Assembly: GCF_001646655.1 (NCBI RefSeq)
Contig: NZ_LPZN01000001.1
Coordinates: forward strand, 36,046-100,045
From: Rhodococcus gordoniae
GTDB taxonomy: Bacteria; Actinomycetota; Actinomycetes; Mycobacteriales; Mycobacteriaceae
Length of the DNA: 64,000 nucleotides
Direction: 5' to 3'
Shown: one piece after another, positions 16,737 to 26,014 of the stretch
How positions within the stretch are numbered: position 1 is the first letter of the stretch
How the letters are laid out: each line of letters begins with the position of its first letter
Made by a program: the position numbers and the translations under genes
Notes under the pieces: generated by a model
Told to the model about the DNA's origin: nothing
The model's input: only the letters and a program-made list of their open reading frames with translations
The model's database searches: none

Positions 16737-18335
16737 TCAGGGTGCGCTGACACGAATACGGGCGGATTCTCGGTCCCAGACGGCGGCGTCGGCTCCGAGT
16801 TTGCGAAGAACGTTCTTGTTCACCTTCCCGTTCTCCGTGAGGGGGAGCGCCTGGTGCACCGAGAAGAATCGAGGGATGGCAAAGTAGGCCAGGCGGGGCT
16901 CGCAGAATGCAGTGACTTCCTCGAAGTCGAGTCTCACGCCCGGTTCGACCACCACGGCGGCCATCACCTCGTCCTCGCCGAGTTCCGACTCGACGGCGAA
17001 GACGGCAGCGTCGTCGATGTTCGGATGTAGGCGCAGTACCTGCTCCACCTCGACCGACGAAATATTCTCGCCTCGTCGACGAATGACGTCCTTGATCCGA
17101 TCGACGAAGCGAACCCAGCCGTCGGCGTCGATCGCCACGCGATCACCGGTGTGGAACCACAGGTCTTGCCAGGCTTCCACCGTAGCTTCGGGCATTCGGA
17201 AGTACCCCGATGCGAAGGCGAACGGTTGTTCGCTGCGAAGAAGCAGTTCCCCGGGAGTTCCGGGTTCGACTTCCAGACCGTGCTCGTCGACGACTCGGGC
17301 GACGAAGCCGGGCTGGATCCGTCCCATGTATCCGGCCCTCTGCTCGGTGCGGGACGAGGAGATGATCGCGTTGGTTTCAGTAGAGCCGTATCCGTCGATC
17401 AGGGTCACTCCGAAACGCTCTCGGAAAGGGGTGAGCAGCTTTGCCGGTGTGGCGGGAGAGAGGGCAGCGCGGACATTGTGTGCTCGATCGGCGGAGCTTT
17501 CGGGCTTGCTGCAGAGAATGCTCACCATCGCACCCAACAGGTAGGTGAACGTGGCGTTGTTCTGCGCTGCATCGACCCAGAACCGGGAGGCCGAGAAGCG
17601 GGGGCCCACGGCGTAGCATGCGCCTGCCACCAGCGCCTGGCTGAACGCATTGAGTGCGTTGGTGTGGAAGAGGGGGAGACAGGTGTAGAGAGTGTCCTCG
17701 GATGTGATGCCGAGCTGAGCGGTGACATTGCAGCCCCACCAGTAGAACTGGGCATGAGGGCAGACGACGCCCTTGGAAACGCCCGTGGTGCCGGAGGTGT
17801 ACAGAATCACCGCCGGATCGCCGAGTTCGGGGCGAATCGGATCAATCTGTTCCGTAGCTGTGGGCAACGATACGGTCCGCCACGGGAGATCGTCGTGACC
17901 TGGGCGGGAGTCGATCAGCCAGACGTCGGTCACATCCTCCAGCGGCGCGATGGCCTGCACATGCTCGATGAGCGCGGATTCGATGACCAGCAGACGTGCC
18001 TGGGAGTTGCTGAGGACCTGATGGAGTTGGGTGCCGCGCGCCGCCGTATTGATGGGGACGGCCACGGCCCCGATCCATGCGCAGCCGAGAATGAGGTCGA
18101 GCAACTCGATTCGGTTCGAGGACATCAGCGCCACTCGATCCCCTCGGTGCACGCCGTGACTGTGCAGCATGTGCCCGGTTCGGGCCACTGCTTCGCGCAT
18201 CTCCGCTGCAGTACGGCGGGTCTCACCGAAGATGAGGGTGGGAGCGTGTGGGGTCAATCGTGCTCGAAGGCTCAACATGCCCGGCAACGTCATGTCGGTC
18301 GGGCTCAGATCGTCGGGAAATCGATTGCTGTTCAC
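16737..18335 (-). CDS. CoA ligase (AMP-binding) of the upper pathway
   Basis: An acyl-CoA synthetase of 532 residues that should activate an aromatic or side-chain acid. Motifs run in order: ILYTSGTTGVSKG near 170, DGYGSTETN near 310, LWFHTGDRV near 400, RIKDVIRRRGENISS near 420 and LTENGKVNKN near the end. GTG 18335 was chosen because AAAGGAAA lies upstream and the next gene ends 17 bases before; ATG 18293 is the alternative. It sits directly after the thiolase-like/DUF35 pair, so the CoA ester it forms is probably what that pair cleaves. Confidence 0.88.
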   Translation of the reverse strand: MNSNRFPDDLSPTDMTLPGMLSLRARLTPHAPTLIFGETRRTAAEMREAVARTGHMLHSHGVHRGDRVALMSSNRIELLDLILGCAWIGAVAVPINTAARGTQLHQVLSNSQARLLVIESALIEHVQAIAPLEDVTDVWLIDSRPGHDDLPWRTVSLPTATEQIDPIRPELGDPAVILYTSGTTGVSKGVVCPHAQFYWWGCNVTAQLGITSEDTLYTCLPLFHTNALNAFSQALVAGACYAVGPRFSASRFWVDAAQNNATFTYLLGAMVSILCSKPESSADRAHNVRAALSPATPAKLLTPFRERFGVTLIDGYGSTETNAIISSSRTEQRAGYMGRIQPGFVARVVDEHGLEVEPGTPGELLLRSEQPFAFASGYFRMPEATVEAWQDLWFHTGDRVAIDADGWVRFVDRIKDVIRRRGENISSVEVEQVLRLHPNIDDAAVFAVESELGEDEVMAAVVVEPGVRLDFEEVTAFCEPRLAYFAIPRFFSVHQALPLTENGKVNKNVLRKLGADAAVWDRESARIRVSAP

Positions 18336-18352
18336 TGGATGTAGGTTTCCTT

Positions 18353-18661
18353 TCACTGCAGACCGGGGGTACGGGCCGGCACGAAACCGGCCGGATCGGC
18401 ACCGTCGGTGATCGTGTGGTTCAGTGCCACCACCGCGCCGGGACGCAGGTCGGTCGGCGTCAATCGGGCGATGACGCACAGGCGCGGCCCGCACCGTACG
18501 GTGCCGATGGCCACGTCGGCGGCGGTCCGGACCACATCCTCGACGGTGCCGGAATCGATCTCGACGTCGGCGAAACTCGCTTCCCCGCATGCGGGACAGA
18601 CGAGGCGATACGGGAAATAGTGTTCGCCGCAGTTCCGGCAGGACTGAACGATGATGCTCAT
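18353..18661 (-). CDS. DUF35 zinc-ribbon/OB-fold protein partnering a thiolase-like enzyme
   Basis: 102 residues with a zinc ribbon CRNCGEHYFPYRLVCPACGE at the N-terminus followed by an OB-fold. DUF35 proteins bind acyl-CoA and form complexes with SCP2-type thiolases, for example in the Ltp2-ChsH2 retro-aldolase that removes a steroid side chain. The ATG overlaps the stop of the thiolase-like gene (ATGA), which supports a complex with that protein. Confidence 0.85.
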   Translation of the reverse strand: MSIIVQSCRNCGEHYFPYRLVCPACGEASFADVEIDSGTVEDVVRTAADVAIGTVRCGPRLCVIARLTPTDLRPGAVVALNHTITDGADPAGFVPARTPGLQ

Positions 18662-19806
18662 GCCGCCTCCAGAATCGCCACATTGGCACAGGATCCGTGC
18701 CTGTAGAGCACCATGCCGTAGCCGCTGACGACACCGATTCGGGCGTCGACCTGCCGACCCGGTGCCCGTCCGTGAAGTTGGCGCGCGACTTCGACGAGCC
18801 CGTGCATGCCTCCGGCGGACCCGGCCTGGCCGGCGGAGAGCTGACCGCCGGAGGTGTTCACGGGAAGATCGCGGGTCGCAATTCGCTCGGCGATGAACTT
18901 GCTCGTGTCCTCGTCCGGGGTCAGGAACCCCAGATCTGCGAGTTGGGCGACGACCATGGAGGGATAGTCGTCATAGACGCTCACCACATCCGCATCGTTC
19001 GGCTCCACGCCGGCGAGGTCCCACGCTCGTGGTCCGACAGCGGCGAGACCTGTAACCAGTCCGTCGCCGAGCTGGTCATCGCTGTTGTACGACGTGGTGA
19101 CGGCCAGGACACGAGCGCGGGGCCCACCCTTCGCGGCGCGATGTTCGGCAACGACCACGACCGCATCTGCGCCCGTCACCGGAGGTACGCAGTCGTATCG
19201 TCCGAGGGGGCCGGCGACCATCGGGGCGTTCAGGTACTCGTCGAGAGTCAACGGGTCACGATATACAGCACCAGGATTGGCGCTCGCCCAGGTCCGTTGT
19301 GTTGTGGCGATCCTTCCGTAGTCCACTCGCTCGAGACCCAAGGTCTGCATCTGACGTGTCGTCTGCAGCGCGAACAGTGCGTTGGGTCCCGACATCGGCA
19401 GCGGTGCCAGATGTTCTTCGGTCGCCCGGTTGTACGTGGCAACGAGCCGTTCGTGCGCTGCTTTGTCCATCACGTCACCGGCAGCAAGAACGACGACGGA
19501 GGCGTCACCCGCTTCGATCGCACGTACGGCGTGTTGGAGCATTCCGCCTGCGCTCGCACCCCCATTGGTGTCCTGCATCAACCACGTCAGGCGAAGACCC
19601 ATTCGCCAAGCGAGGTCGACAGCATGATCGGGCCCGAGGGTGAAGCTCGAGACTCCGAAACCGTCTACGTCACGGATGGACAGACCTGCGTCCGCGAGTG
19701 CGCGCAGGACAGCGTCGGCGATGACCGATCCGGTGGTGGTCCCTGGCGGGGCGTGCCGTGTGTAGGGGGACTCTCCAGTTCCCACTACGAGTGCTGTGCC
19801 GCTCAA
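18658..19806 (-). CDS. Thiolase-like protein of the SCP2/Ltp2 type, probable CoA-ester aldolase or thiolase
   Basis: 382 residues of the thiolase fold. The position where thiolases carry the nucleophilic Cys reads DTNGGASAGGM without cysteine, and a tyrosine-rich segment VSVYDDYPSMVVAQLADLGF is present near residue 275, as in Ltp2-type retro-aldolases. NTSGGQLSAGQAGSAGGMHG is the C-terminal substrate loop. With the overlapping DUF35 gene this suggests carbon-carbon cleavage of a beta-hydroxyacyl-CoA to an aldehyde or ketone plus acyl-CoA. The TTG start has AAGGAC 7 bases upstream. Confidence 0.82.
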   Translation of the reverse strand: MSGTALVVGTGESPYTRHAPPGTTTGSVIADAVLRALADAGLSIRDVDGFGVSSFTLGPDHAVDLAWRMGLRLTWLMQDTNGGASAGGMLQHAVRAIEAGDASVVVLAAGDVMDKAAHERLVATYNRATEEHLAPLPMSGPNALFALQTTRQMQTLGLERVDYGRIATTQRTWASANPGAVYRDPLTLDEYLNAPMVAGPLGRYDCVPPVTGADAVVVVAEHRAAKGGPRARVLAVTTSYNSDDQLGDGLVTGLAAVGPRAWDLAGVEPNDADVVSVYDDYPSMVVAQLADLGFLTPDEDTSKFIAERIATRDLPVNTSGGQLSAGQAGSAGGMHGLVEVARQLHGRAPGRQVDARIGVVSGYGMVLYRHGSCANVAILEAA

Positions 19807-19871
19807 AATGATGTCCTTGCTTGTGGATCGACGTGATGAGGTGACGTGATGAAGTGAGGAAGCCGGCGCAG

Positions 19872-20831
19872 TTACAGCGATCGATACATTTTGTCGGCGC
19901 TGAACGATTCCTTGACGATGCCCACTTCCACCATGAGGTCGATCACGGATTGGACGTCCTCGGCGTCGTACTCGGTGACGTACTCCGGCAGATTCATGTT
20001 TCGCGCGGTGTCCTCGTCCATGTCCGAGAACCGAGGCAGCGTTTCTGCAGCTACTGCGTGAGGATCGAGCTCGATGTCTTCGACGGCCCTTGCAAGCGCC
20101 GCGCGGAAGGCACGAATGGCGTCGGGATTGGTTTCGATCACTTTCTCCGACGTGGCGAAGAGACCCTGCGGGCCGTTCTGGTATGCGATGGAGCGCAGAT
20201 CGACGGTCTCGAGGGCGGAACTCAGTGTCGGCTCGGTGATGAATGCCGCGTCGACGTCGCCGGCTGCAAGGGCGGTAGCCATGTTCGCCTGAGGAAGCTC
20301 GACGAAGTCGACCTGGTTGTAATCCAAACCTTCGGAGAGGAGAACGCCTCGGAGGAAGATGTCGCCCACGGATCCGAGGGAGGGGGTAGCGACCTTCTTG
20401 CCCAGCAGGTCTGCTGCCGTGGCGGCGGAGGAATCACTCCGTACGTAGATGCCGCCCTTGTAATCGTCTGTTCCATCGATGCCTGTTGCAGCGATCGTGA
20501 CGGGCAGACCGGAGTCGACTGCTTTGATGATCGACGGGTAGGACACCAGCGCGAGGTCGGTGCTGCCGGAGATCAACGCATTGATCGTAGTCGCCCCGTT
20601 GGCTGCCGGGGTCAGTTCGATCTCGAGATCGTTGTCTGCGAAGTAGCCCTTCATCTGGGCGACGTACACCGGCAGAGAATCTCCGACGGGAGGGATGGAC
20701 AGCGTCATGCGGGTGATGCCGTCTTCGGAGGGGGCCCCGGAGGAGGAGGTCTCGCCCCCGCAGGCGGCGACGGTGCCGGCCAGTGCGAGGGTGGCCACGG
20801 CCGCGCACACTCGTGCGAATCGTGTCTTCAT
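19872..20831 (-). CDS. ABC transporter substrate-binding lipoprotein (NitT/TauT/SsuA type)
   Basis: A 319-residue periplasm-side receptor. MKTRFARV at 20831 begins a lipoprotein signal peptide with lipobox TVAAC. The body shows NMT1/SsuA-type features (IPPVGDSLPVYVAQMKGYF, then ATPSLGSVGDIFLRGVLLSEGLD). Such receptors bind sulfonates, nitrate, pyrimidine precursors or aromatic acids. Together with the ATPase and two permeases downstream it should import the pathway substrate; the substrate cannot be read from sequence. Confidence 0.9.
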   Translation of the reverse strand: MKTRFARVCAAVATLALAGTVAACGGETSSSGAPSEDGITRMTLSIPPVGDSLPVYVAQMKGYFADNDLEIELTPAANGATTINALISGSTDLALVSYPSIIKAVDSGLPVTIAATGIDGTDDYKGGIYVRSDSSAATAADLLGKKVATPSLGSVGDIFLRGVLLSEGLDYNQVDFVELPQANMATALAAGDVDAAFITEPTLSSALETVDLRSIAYQNGPQGLFATSEKVIETNPDAIRAFRAALARAVEDIELDPHAVAAETLPRFSDMDEDTARNMNLPEYVTEYDAEDVQSVIDLMVEVGIVKESFSADKMYRSL

Positions 20832-20881
20832 GTGTTCTCCAGGTTCCGGTCGAGGGGGGAACTTCGGGGGGTGTGACGGGC

Positions 20882-21676
20882 TCAGACTTCGACGTGCAGG
20901 CCGCCGGGACACGCTTGCCGGATGAGGCGGGCGACTTCGCCGCGGGTGGTGACGAACAGTTCCTCTTCGCGAGTGCGGATCTGGTCGCGGGGGAAATCGA
21001 GCGGGATACGCAGGTCCGCGGTCTTGACTGTCGGTGCTTTGCTCAGCGAGACGACCCGAGTGCTCAGGTAGACGCTCTCGTCGACGTCATGCGTGACGAA
21101 CAGGATCGTCATGTCGTATCGATCGCGTACCCGTAGGAGAAGGTCTTCGAGGTCCGATCGTGTCTGGGCGTCGACGGATGCGAACGGTTCGTCCATCAGT
21201 AGCAGTTTCGGCTGCATCGCGAGAGCCCGGGCGATTGCGACACGTTGCTGCATACCGCCGGACAGTTGCCACGGGTAGCGTTCCTCCATTCCCTCGAGTC
21301 CGACGGCGGCGAGGGATTCGGCTGTGCGGGCGCGTCGTTCGGATTTTCCGACGATTCCGAGCAGGGGGAATTCGACGTTGGCTCCAACTCTTCGCCAGGG
21401 AAACAGTGAAGCGCGGTAGTCCTGGAAGACCATCGCGAGTCCTTCGGGAACGCCGTCGATCACCCGTCCTCCGAGTGAGATGGTGCCGCCTGTCGGTTTG
21501 AGGAGGCCGGAGAGGGTGCGCAGGAGAGTGGTCTTGCCGCAGCCCGACGGTCCGACGATCGAGACGAACTCGCCGTCGTCGACCGAGAACGACAGCCCGT
21601 TCAGGACACGCTGTTCACCGCGGTCGGTGTGGTAGGTGTGGCTGAGGTTATCGACCTCGAGCAATGCGTTAGCCAT
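20882..21676 (-). CDS. ABC transporter ATPase (NitT/TauT type)
   Basis: 264 residues with Walker [10 protein letters not shown], signature [16 protein letters not shown], Walker [13 protein letters not shown] and the switch His in VTHDVDES. It energises the two permeases encoded before it. The gene follows permease 2 by 13 bases. Confidence 0.95.
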   Translation of the reverse strand: MANALLEVDNLSHTYHTDRGEQRVLNGLSFSVDDGEFVSIVGPSGCGKTTLLRTLSGLLKPTGGTISLGGRVIDGVPEGLAMVFQDYRASLFPWRRVGANVEFPLLGIVGKSERRARTAESLAAVGLEGMEERYPWQLSGGMQQRVAIARALAMQPKLLLMDEPFASVDAQTRSDLEDLLLRVRDRYDMTILFVTHDVDESVYLSTRVVSLSKAPTVKTADLRIPLDFPRDQIRTREEELFVTTRGEVARLIRQACPGGLHVEV

Positions 21677-21689
21677 GTTTGTGTTCCGA

Positions 21690-22511
21690 TCAGTTGTCGA
21701 TGGCCATGCGAAGGCGGTGCCAGTCCAGGAGGGAATGCTCGATACGTACGAGCAGGAGGTTGGACAGATAGCCGAGGAGCGAGAGGGCGACGATGTAGGA
21801 CCACATCGTCAAGAACTCGAACGAGCGCTGTGCTTGGGACAGACCGAAACCGATGCCGTCCGACGCAGCGTAGAGTTCCGATGCGATCAGCAGGATGATA
21901 CCGAGTGATGTCGACACTTTGATGCCGGCGAAGATGCCCGTGCTCGCCGAGGGCAGGATCACCCGGAACAGCATTCCTGTCCGGCTGATGCGGGTCGATC
22001 GTGCGGCGTCCTCGAATCCTTCGGGTACCTGGCGTACGGCGCTGTACGTGTTGAACAGGACGGGCCAGATCGCGCCGAAGGTGATCAGGCCGATCCTCAT
22101 CGCGGAACCGGTTCCTATCAGCACCAGGGCCAGGGGTAGGAGAACCGGGCCGGGCAGGCCGCGCATGAAATGTAGAAGGGGTTCGATGGTCATCGCCAGC
22201 ACGGGAATCCGGCCGAGAAGTACTCCCAAGGTGATGCCCACTACCCATGCGATCGCCAATCCGACCAGGAGCCGTCCGATGCTGGGAAGGATGTCGGAGT
22301 AGAACGAGTCGGTGAGGATGCCGTGTGACAATCCCGCGGAGAACCAACGGTCGTAGACGTTGCCGAAGATGTCGATCGGCGTGGGGAAGTACGGGGATCG
22401 GGCACTGGCAGCCCCCAGTTGCCAGACGAGAAGAAGTACGGCGGCCGCAGTCCATCCGAGTGCCGCATTCGACCATCGGGAGACAGTGGTCGAACTCAGT
22501 GTGGTCGTCAT
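21690..22511 (-). CDS. ABC transporter permease 2
   Basis: A 273-residue inner-membrane permease of the BinPDT (SsuC/TauC) family with about six membrane helices. The ATPase-contact loop is seen as EGFEDAARSTRISRTGMLFRV near residue 170. Its ATG overlaps the stop of permease 1 (ATGA), so the pair probably forms a heterodimer. Confidence 0.93.
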   Translation of the reverse strand: MTTTLSSTTVSRWSNAALGWTAAAVLLLVWQLGAASARSPYFPTPIDIFGNVYDRWFSAGLSHGILTDSFYSDILPSIGRLLVGLAIAWVVGITLGVLLGRIPVLAMTIEPLLHFMRGLPGPVLLPLALVLIGTGSAMRIGLITFGAIWPVLFNTYSAVRQVPEGFEDAARSTRISRTGMLFRVILPSASTGIFAGIKVSTSLGIILLIASELYAASDGIGFGLSQAQRSFEFLTMWSYIVALSLLGYLSNLLLVRIEHSLLDWHRLRMAIDN

Positions 22512-23353
22512 CCTTCATCCCTTCGTGCCCAGGACGCGTACTTCGTTTCGAGGACGCTCACGATTGCATTGATGACCAGGCCCAAGAGGCCGGCGATGAT
22601 GACACCGGCGCAGACGGAGTCGATGCCCTGAGGCAGCATGCTCTGTAGTAGGAGCCACGAGCCCAGACCGGTGGTGCTTCCGCCGATGAACTCGGCGCCG
22701 ATGCAGAGGATCAGGGCGATGGATACTGTTACGCGCACACCCGTGAGTACGGACGGGACGGCCGATGGCCATACCACTCGATATGCCACGAGCGCGGGGG
22801 ACCACCCGAAGGATCGGGCGGTGGCTCGTGCGACACCATTGGTCGAGTGAACACCGTGGATGGTATTCACTAGCAACGGAAATACGCAGCCGAGAGCCAC
22901 GACTGCGGACTTCATCTCCAAGCCTTGTCCCGCCACCAGGACGAGGAGAGGTACCAGACCGATAGGGGGCAAAGGTCGTACCAGCTCGACGATGGTCGAG
23001 GTAGCAGCGTAGACGCGATTTGAAAGGCCGAGGAGCAGTCCGAGAGGCACCGCGATGAACAGTGCGATGGCGTATCCGACGAGCGCCGCCCAGAGGGTGT
23101 AACCGATCTGCGTCAGAAAGGCGGGGTCGGTGAGCAGTTCGGCGGCCCGCGCCAAGGTCGTCGATGCGGGGGGGAGTGCGTCACGGGGGAGCAGGTGCAG
23201 GCGGGCGACGAGTTCCCAGAGTGTGAGGAAACCGAGCACTCCGATCGTGCCCCAGAACAGATGGGTGAGGTTCGTCCTGCGGAGGAAGCGGTCCTGCGAG
23301 GACGTACTGAGTGTCACCGGCAGAGTAGGGGTGATCTCCGTCGTGCTGGTCAC
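22508..23353 (-). CDS. ABC transporter permease 1
   Basis: A 281-residue permease with the same layout as its neighbour; the coupling loop NGVARATARSFGWSPALVAY is near residue 175. The GTG start is preceded by GGGGG. Two different permease genes rather than one suggest a heterodimeric channel, less usual for SsuC-type importers, which often use two copies of one protein. Confidence 0.92.
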   Translation of the reverse strand: MTSTTEITPTLPVTLSTSSQDRFLRRTNLTHLFWGTIGVLGFLTLWELVARLHLLPRDALPPASTTLARAAELLTDPAFLTQIGYTLWAALVGYAIALFIAVPLGLLLGLSNRVYAATSTIVELVRPLPPIGLVPLLVLVAGQGLEMKSAVVALGCVFPLLVNTIHGVHSTNGVARATARSFGWSPALVAYRVVWPSAVPSVLTGVRVTVSIALILCIGAEFIGGSTTGLGSWLLLQSMLPQGIDSVCAGVIIAGLLGLVINAIVSVLETKYASWARRDEG

Positions 23354-23438
23354 TGGGTGCCCCCTGAATATCGTGGTGAAATGGGTGGGAGGGCGTGCTG
23401 TCCCTCCTCGATGACGCGTCTCATCGCATCGGTTCCGC

Positions 23439-25082
23439 TCAGTGACCGAATGCTTCTTGGAGCCACCATGAGCCCTCCCGAGAGACGATCTTGGCGTCGA
23501 TTACGAGCGGGCGGTCGGGATCTGCTGCAAGCCAGGATTCGACGGGGTGCAGGTCGGTCACATTCCGGACGGTGGCCGCCTCGCAGCCGTAGCCGCGTGC
23601 GATCGCAGCGATGTCGGTGTCGGGGAATGTCACCGAGTCGAGAGGCGGTCCGTCCGTTCCGAAGTGGTGAACCTCAGCGCCGTACATGGAGTCGTTGTAT
23701 ACGACGACGAGCAGCGGAAGCTTCAGTCGAACTGCAGTTTCCAACTCGGAGATGCCCATGAGGAATCCGCCGTCTCCGCACGCCACGACGGGCAGACGAT
23801 GAGGTTGTGCCAGTGCCGCACCCAACCCGGTTGCAAGGCCGAGTCCGACCGACTGGAATGCCTGGGTGAAGCAGAATCCGTACTCGTCGGGCACATCGAG
23901 GTACATGCTCGGGTAGCCGAGGAAGTTCCCGGAGTCCACGGACACGATCCGCTCGGTCGGGAGCATGGTGTTCAACGTGGCCGACAGGGTTCGAGGATCG
24001 ATGAGTCCATCACCGGATTCGTCGTCGAACGCAACCTGGTTCCACCGCAGCCCTGTTTCGATGCGGCTCTTGACCTCGGCGGTGCGGTAGCCCTCACGAT
24101 GAGTCATACCCTTCGCCTCGAGCCATGCCGACGTGGCCTCGGCGGTTTCGGCAACCCCGCCGAACAATCCGAGCGTGACGTCGCGGTGCCGGCCGATCGC
24201 GGTGGGGTTCGTGTCGACCTGTACGACGGAAGCGTCTTCTGCGATCAGCTTGCCGTGTCGCATCGTCCACATGTTGAGGGCGCAACCGAACCCGACAATG
24301 AGGTCGGCACCTGCGATCAGCTCGGCGGTGAGGGGGGAGCTGAAGCCACCCGAGACGTCGATGCTCCACGGGTCGTCATTGAACATCCCTCGGGCGACTG
24401 CTGAAGTGGCTACCAGGGCGCCGGCCTGCTCGGCCAGCACCTGGACGGCTTCCTTGGACCCGCGAGATCGGCTGCCGCGACCGGCCACGAAGACCGGCCT
24501 TTCGGCAGAGAGGATGAGCTCAGCGAACCGTGCAACCTCGTCCGATGCGGGCTGGGGCGCGGCGGCACGAACGTAGGTGCGCTTTGCGGTGTTGCCCTGA
24601 AAGAGCATGTCCTGCACGTCCAGCGGAACGTTGAGCACGACGGTGCGCTGACCGTCCCGGCACAGATTGAAAGCGCGTGTGACGTCGTCCAATGCGGTCA
24701 ACGGGGACCGGACACGCATCGACACTGCGCCGACACCGTTGCCGATTCCTTCCTGATCGATGAAGAAGTTCGAGGTCGGTTCGGTGGCCTCGGCCGTCAG
24801 GACCAGCAGGGGAGTGTTGCTCTTCGCCGCCTCTGCGATCCCGGTGATCGCGTTGGTGTAACCGCAGCCCTGATGCAGGGACAGCACTCCGACCTCACCC
24901 GACATGCGCGCGTACGCATCGGCCATCGTGGCGGCACCGCCTTCGTGGCGGGCTGCGACGAAGCGGGCGCCCCGTTCGATCATGGCATTGGTGAAGTGGA
25001 AGTTTCCGCTACCCACGACTCCGAAGACCGTGGACACGCCCATGTCTGCGAGGGCGTACCCGATTGCGTCTCTTACCAGCAT
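23439..25082 (-). CDS. ThDP-dependent 2-oxo acid decarboxylase, benzoylformate-decarboxylase-like
   Basis: 547 residues with the ThDP activating Glu47 in RHEGGAATMADAYAR and the C-terminal GDGGF...NDSMYGA cofactor motif. Residues at the positions of the benzoylformate decarboxylase active site are also present: Ser25 (VGSGN, for Ser26) and His70 (SLHQG, for His70). Acetolactate synthases have SGPG at the His70 position, so that name is less likely. I predict decarboxylation of an arylglyoxylate-type acid to an aldehyde. It follows the cyclase-family gene by two bases, which pairs ring-opening of a cyclic amide with decarboxylation of the product, as proposed for isatin/isatinate breakdown. 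Confidence 0.82.
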   Translation of the reverse strand: MLVRDAIGYALADMGVSTVFGVVGSGNFHFTNAMIERGARFVAARHEGGAATMADAYARMSGEVGVLSLHQGCGYTNAITGIAEAAKSNTPLLVLTAEATEPTSNFFIDQEGIGNGVGAVSMRVRSPLTALDDVTRAFNLCRDGQRTVVLNVPLDVQDMLFQGNTAKRTYVRAAAPQPASDEVARFAELILSAERPVFVAGRGSRSRGSKEAVQVLAEQAGALVATSAVARGMFNDDPWSIDVSGGFSSPLTAELIAGADLIVGFGCALNMWTMRHGKLIAEDASVVQVDTNPTAIGRHRDVTLGLFGGVAETAEATSAWLEAKGMTHREGYRTAEVKSRIETGLRWNQVAFDDESGDGLIDPRTLSATLNTMLPTERIVSVDSGNFLGYPSMYLDVPDEYGFCFTQAFQSVGLGLATGLGAALAQPHRLPVVACGDGGFLMGISELETAVRLKLPLLVVVYNDSMYGAEVHHFGTDGPPLDSVTFPDTDIAAIARGYGCEAATVRNVTDLHPVESWLAADPDRPLVIDAKIVSREGSWWLQEAFGH

Positions 25083-25084
25083 TG

Positions 25085-25897
25085 TTATTCGGTCTCCTTC
25101 GATGTTTCGCCTTCGATCAGTGCGAGGATGCGCGCTGGGCTCCCAGAGCCTCCGACGATGCGCAGCGGGGCGACAACGAGGAGGGTGCCGACCGGTGGCA
25201 GTCGGTCGAGATTCTGCAACTGGGTGATTCCGTACTTACCGGCTCCCAACAGGAACGAATGCACGGGGAACTCCGGCTCGAACCGGAAGGCCTGACCCGC
25301 ATCGGTGCCGACCGTCTCGACCCCCAGTCCGATGATCGGGGCTTCGTTGGCAAGCCATTCCGCGCAAGCGGGCGTCACGCCCGGTGTGTGGGGGCCGTTG
25401 TCATCGGCATTGATGAAGCGTTCCTGGTGTTGGGATCGAGCAGACCAGCCGGTTCGGAAAAGTAGCCAGCCTGCGGGCAGGGGGCCGAACTCTTCCTGCC
25501 ACTGCATCACGTCATCGATATCGAGAAGGAAGTCCGGATTCTCGGCAACTTCGGCAGTCTTGTCTATCACCACCGCCGGCGCAACAAGCCTGTCGACCGG
25601 TACGGAGGCGACGTCACCGTGGGCCACACCCGTGATCCAGTGGCAGGGCGCGTCGAAATGGGTCCCTACGTGCTCACCGGTGTGAATACCGTTCTGATAG
25701 GAAGTCGGACCCCTGTCGTCGTATCTGGCCAACTCCTCCAGTTCGAAACGGGGGATCGGAGCCATGCCCTCGGGCAGTGGGAGAACCGGCGTCGACGACG
25801 ACAACGGTGCGGTCAAGTCGAGTACCCGAATGTCGGAGCGAGCCAACGAAAGCGCTACAGCGGCCAGTGCGCTCGGGGAAGTGGACGAGAAGCTCAT
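25085..25897 (-). CDS. Cyclase-family metal-dependent hydrolase (isatin hydrolase / kynurenine formamidase-like)
   Basis: 270 residues of the cyclase superfamily. The Mn/Zn site is seen as HTGEHVGTHFDAPCHW, with H-x3-H-x-D-x3-H spacing as in kynurenine formamidase KynB and isatin hydrolase, which hydrolyse amide bonds. ATG 25897 (MSFSST) was chosen over a TTG 12 codons upstream because it puts the LysR box at the same distance as in the lower operon. First gene of the leftward set and next to the ThDP decarboxylase. Substrate not proven. Confidence 0.85.
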   Translation of the reverse strand: MSFSSTSPSALAAVALSLARSDIRVLDLTAPLSSSTPVLPLPEGMAPIPRFELEELARYDDRGPTSYQNGIHTGEHVGTHFDAPCHWITGVAHGDVASVPVDRLVAPAVVIDKTAEVAENPDFLLDIDDVMQWQEEFGPLPAGWLLFRTGWSARSQHQERFINADDNGPHTPGVTPACAEWLANEAPIIGLGVETVGTDAGQAFRFEPEFPVHSFLLGAGKYGITQLQNLDRLPPVGTLLVVAPLRIVGGSGSPARILALIEGETSKETE

Positions 25898-25948
25898 GGA
25901 CTGATCATGCGAGAGGAGCCAGAGCAAAACCAATGCTAAAGTGCGTTC

Positions 25949-25972
25949 CGGTATATCCAGGGTGTAATACCG
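25949..25972 (-). promoter_or_regulatory. LysR-type box between the upper-pathway genes and lysR
   Basis: CGGTAT-N12-ATACCG with a T-N11-A core lies 51 bases before the cyclase-gene start and 42 before the divergent lysR start. Read in the transcription direction it contains TATTACA-N3-TGG-N2-ATA; 15 of 24 bases agree with the site before nbaE. This is where a LysR protein would control both the upper genes and itself. Confidence 0.72.
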
Positions 25973-26014
25973 ATCACATAATGTTTCGTCAATGTTTCAG
26001 AGGAATGACAAGGG

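Noticed and set aside
23439..25082. Acetolactate synthase large subunit
   Set aside because: His70 in SLHQG and Ser25 fit 2-oxo acid decarboxylases, and no small subunit gene is present.
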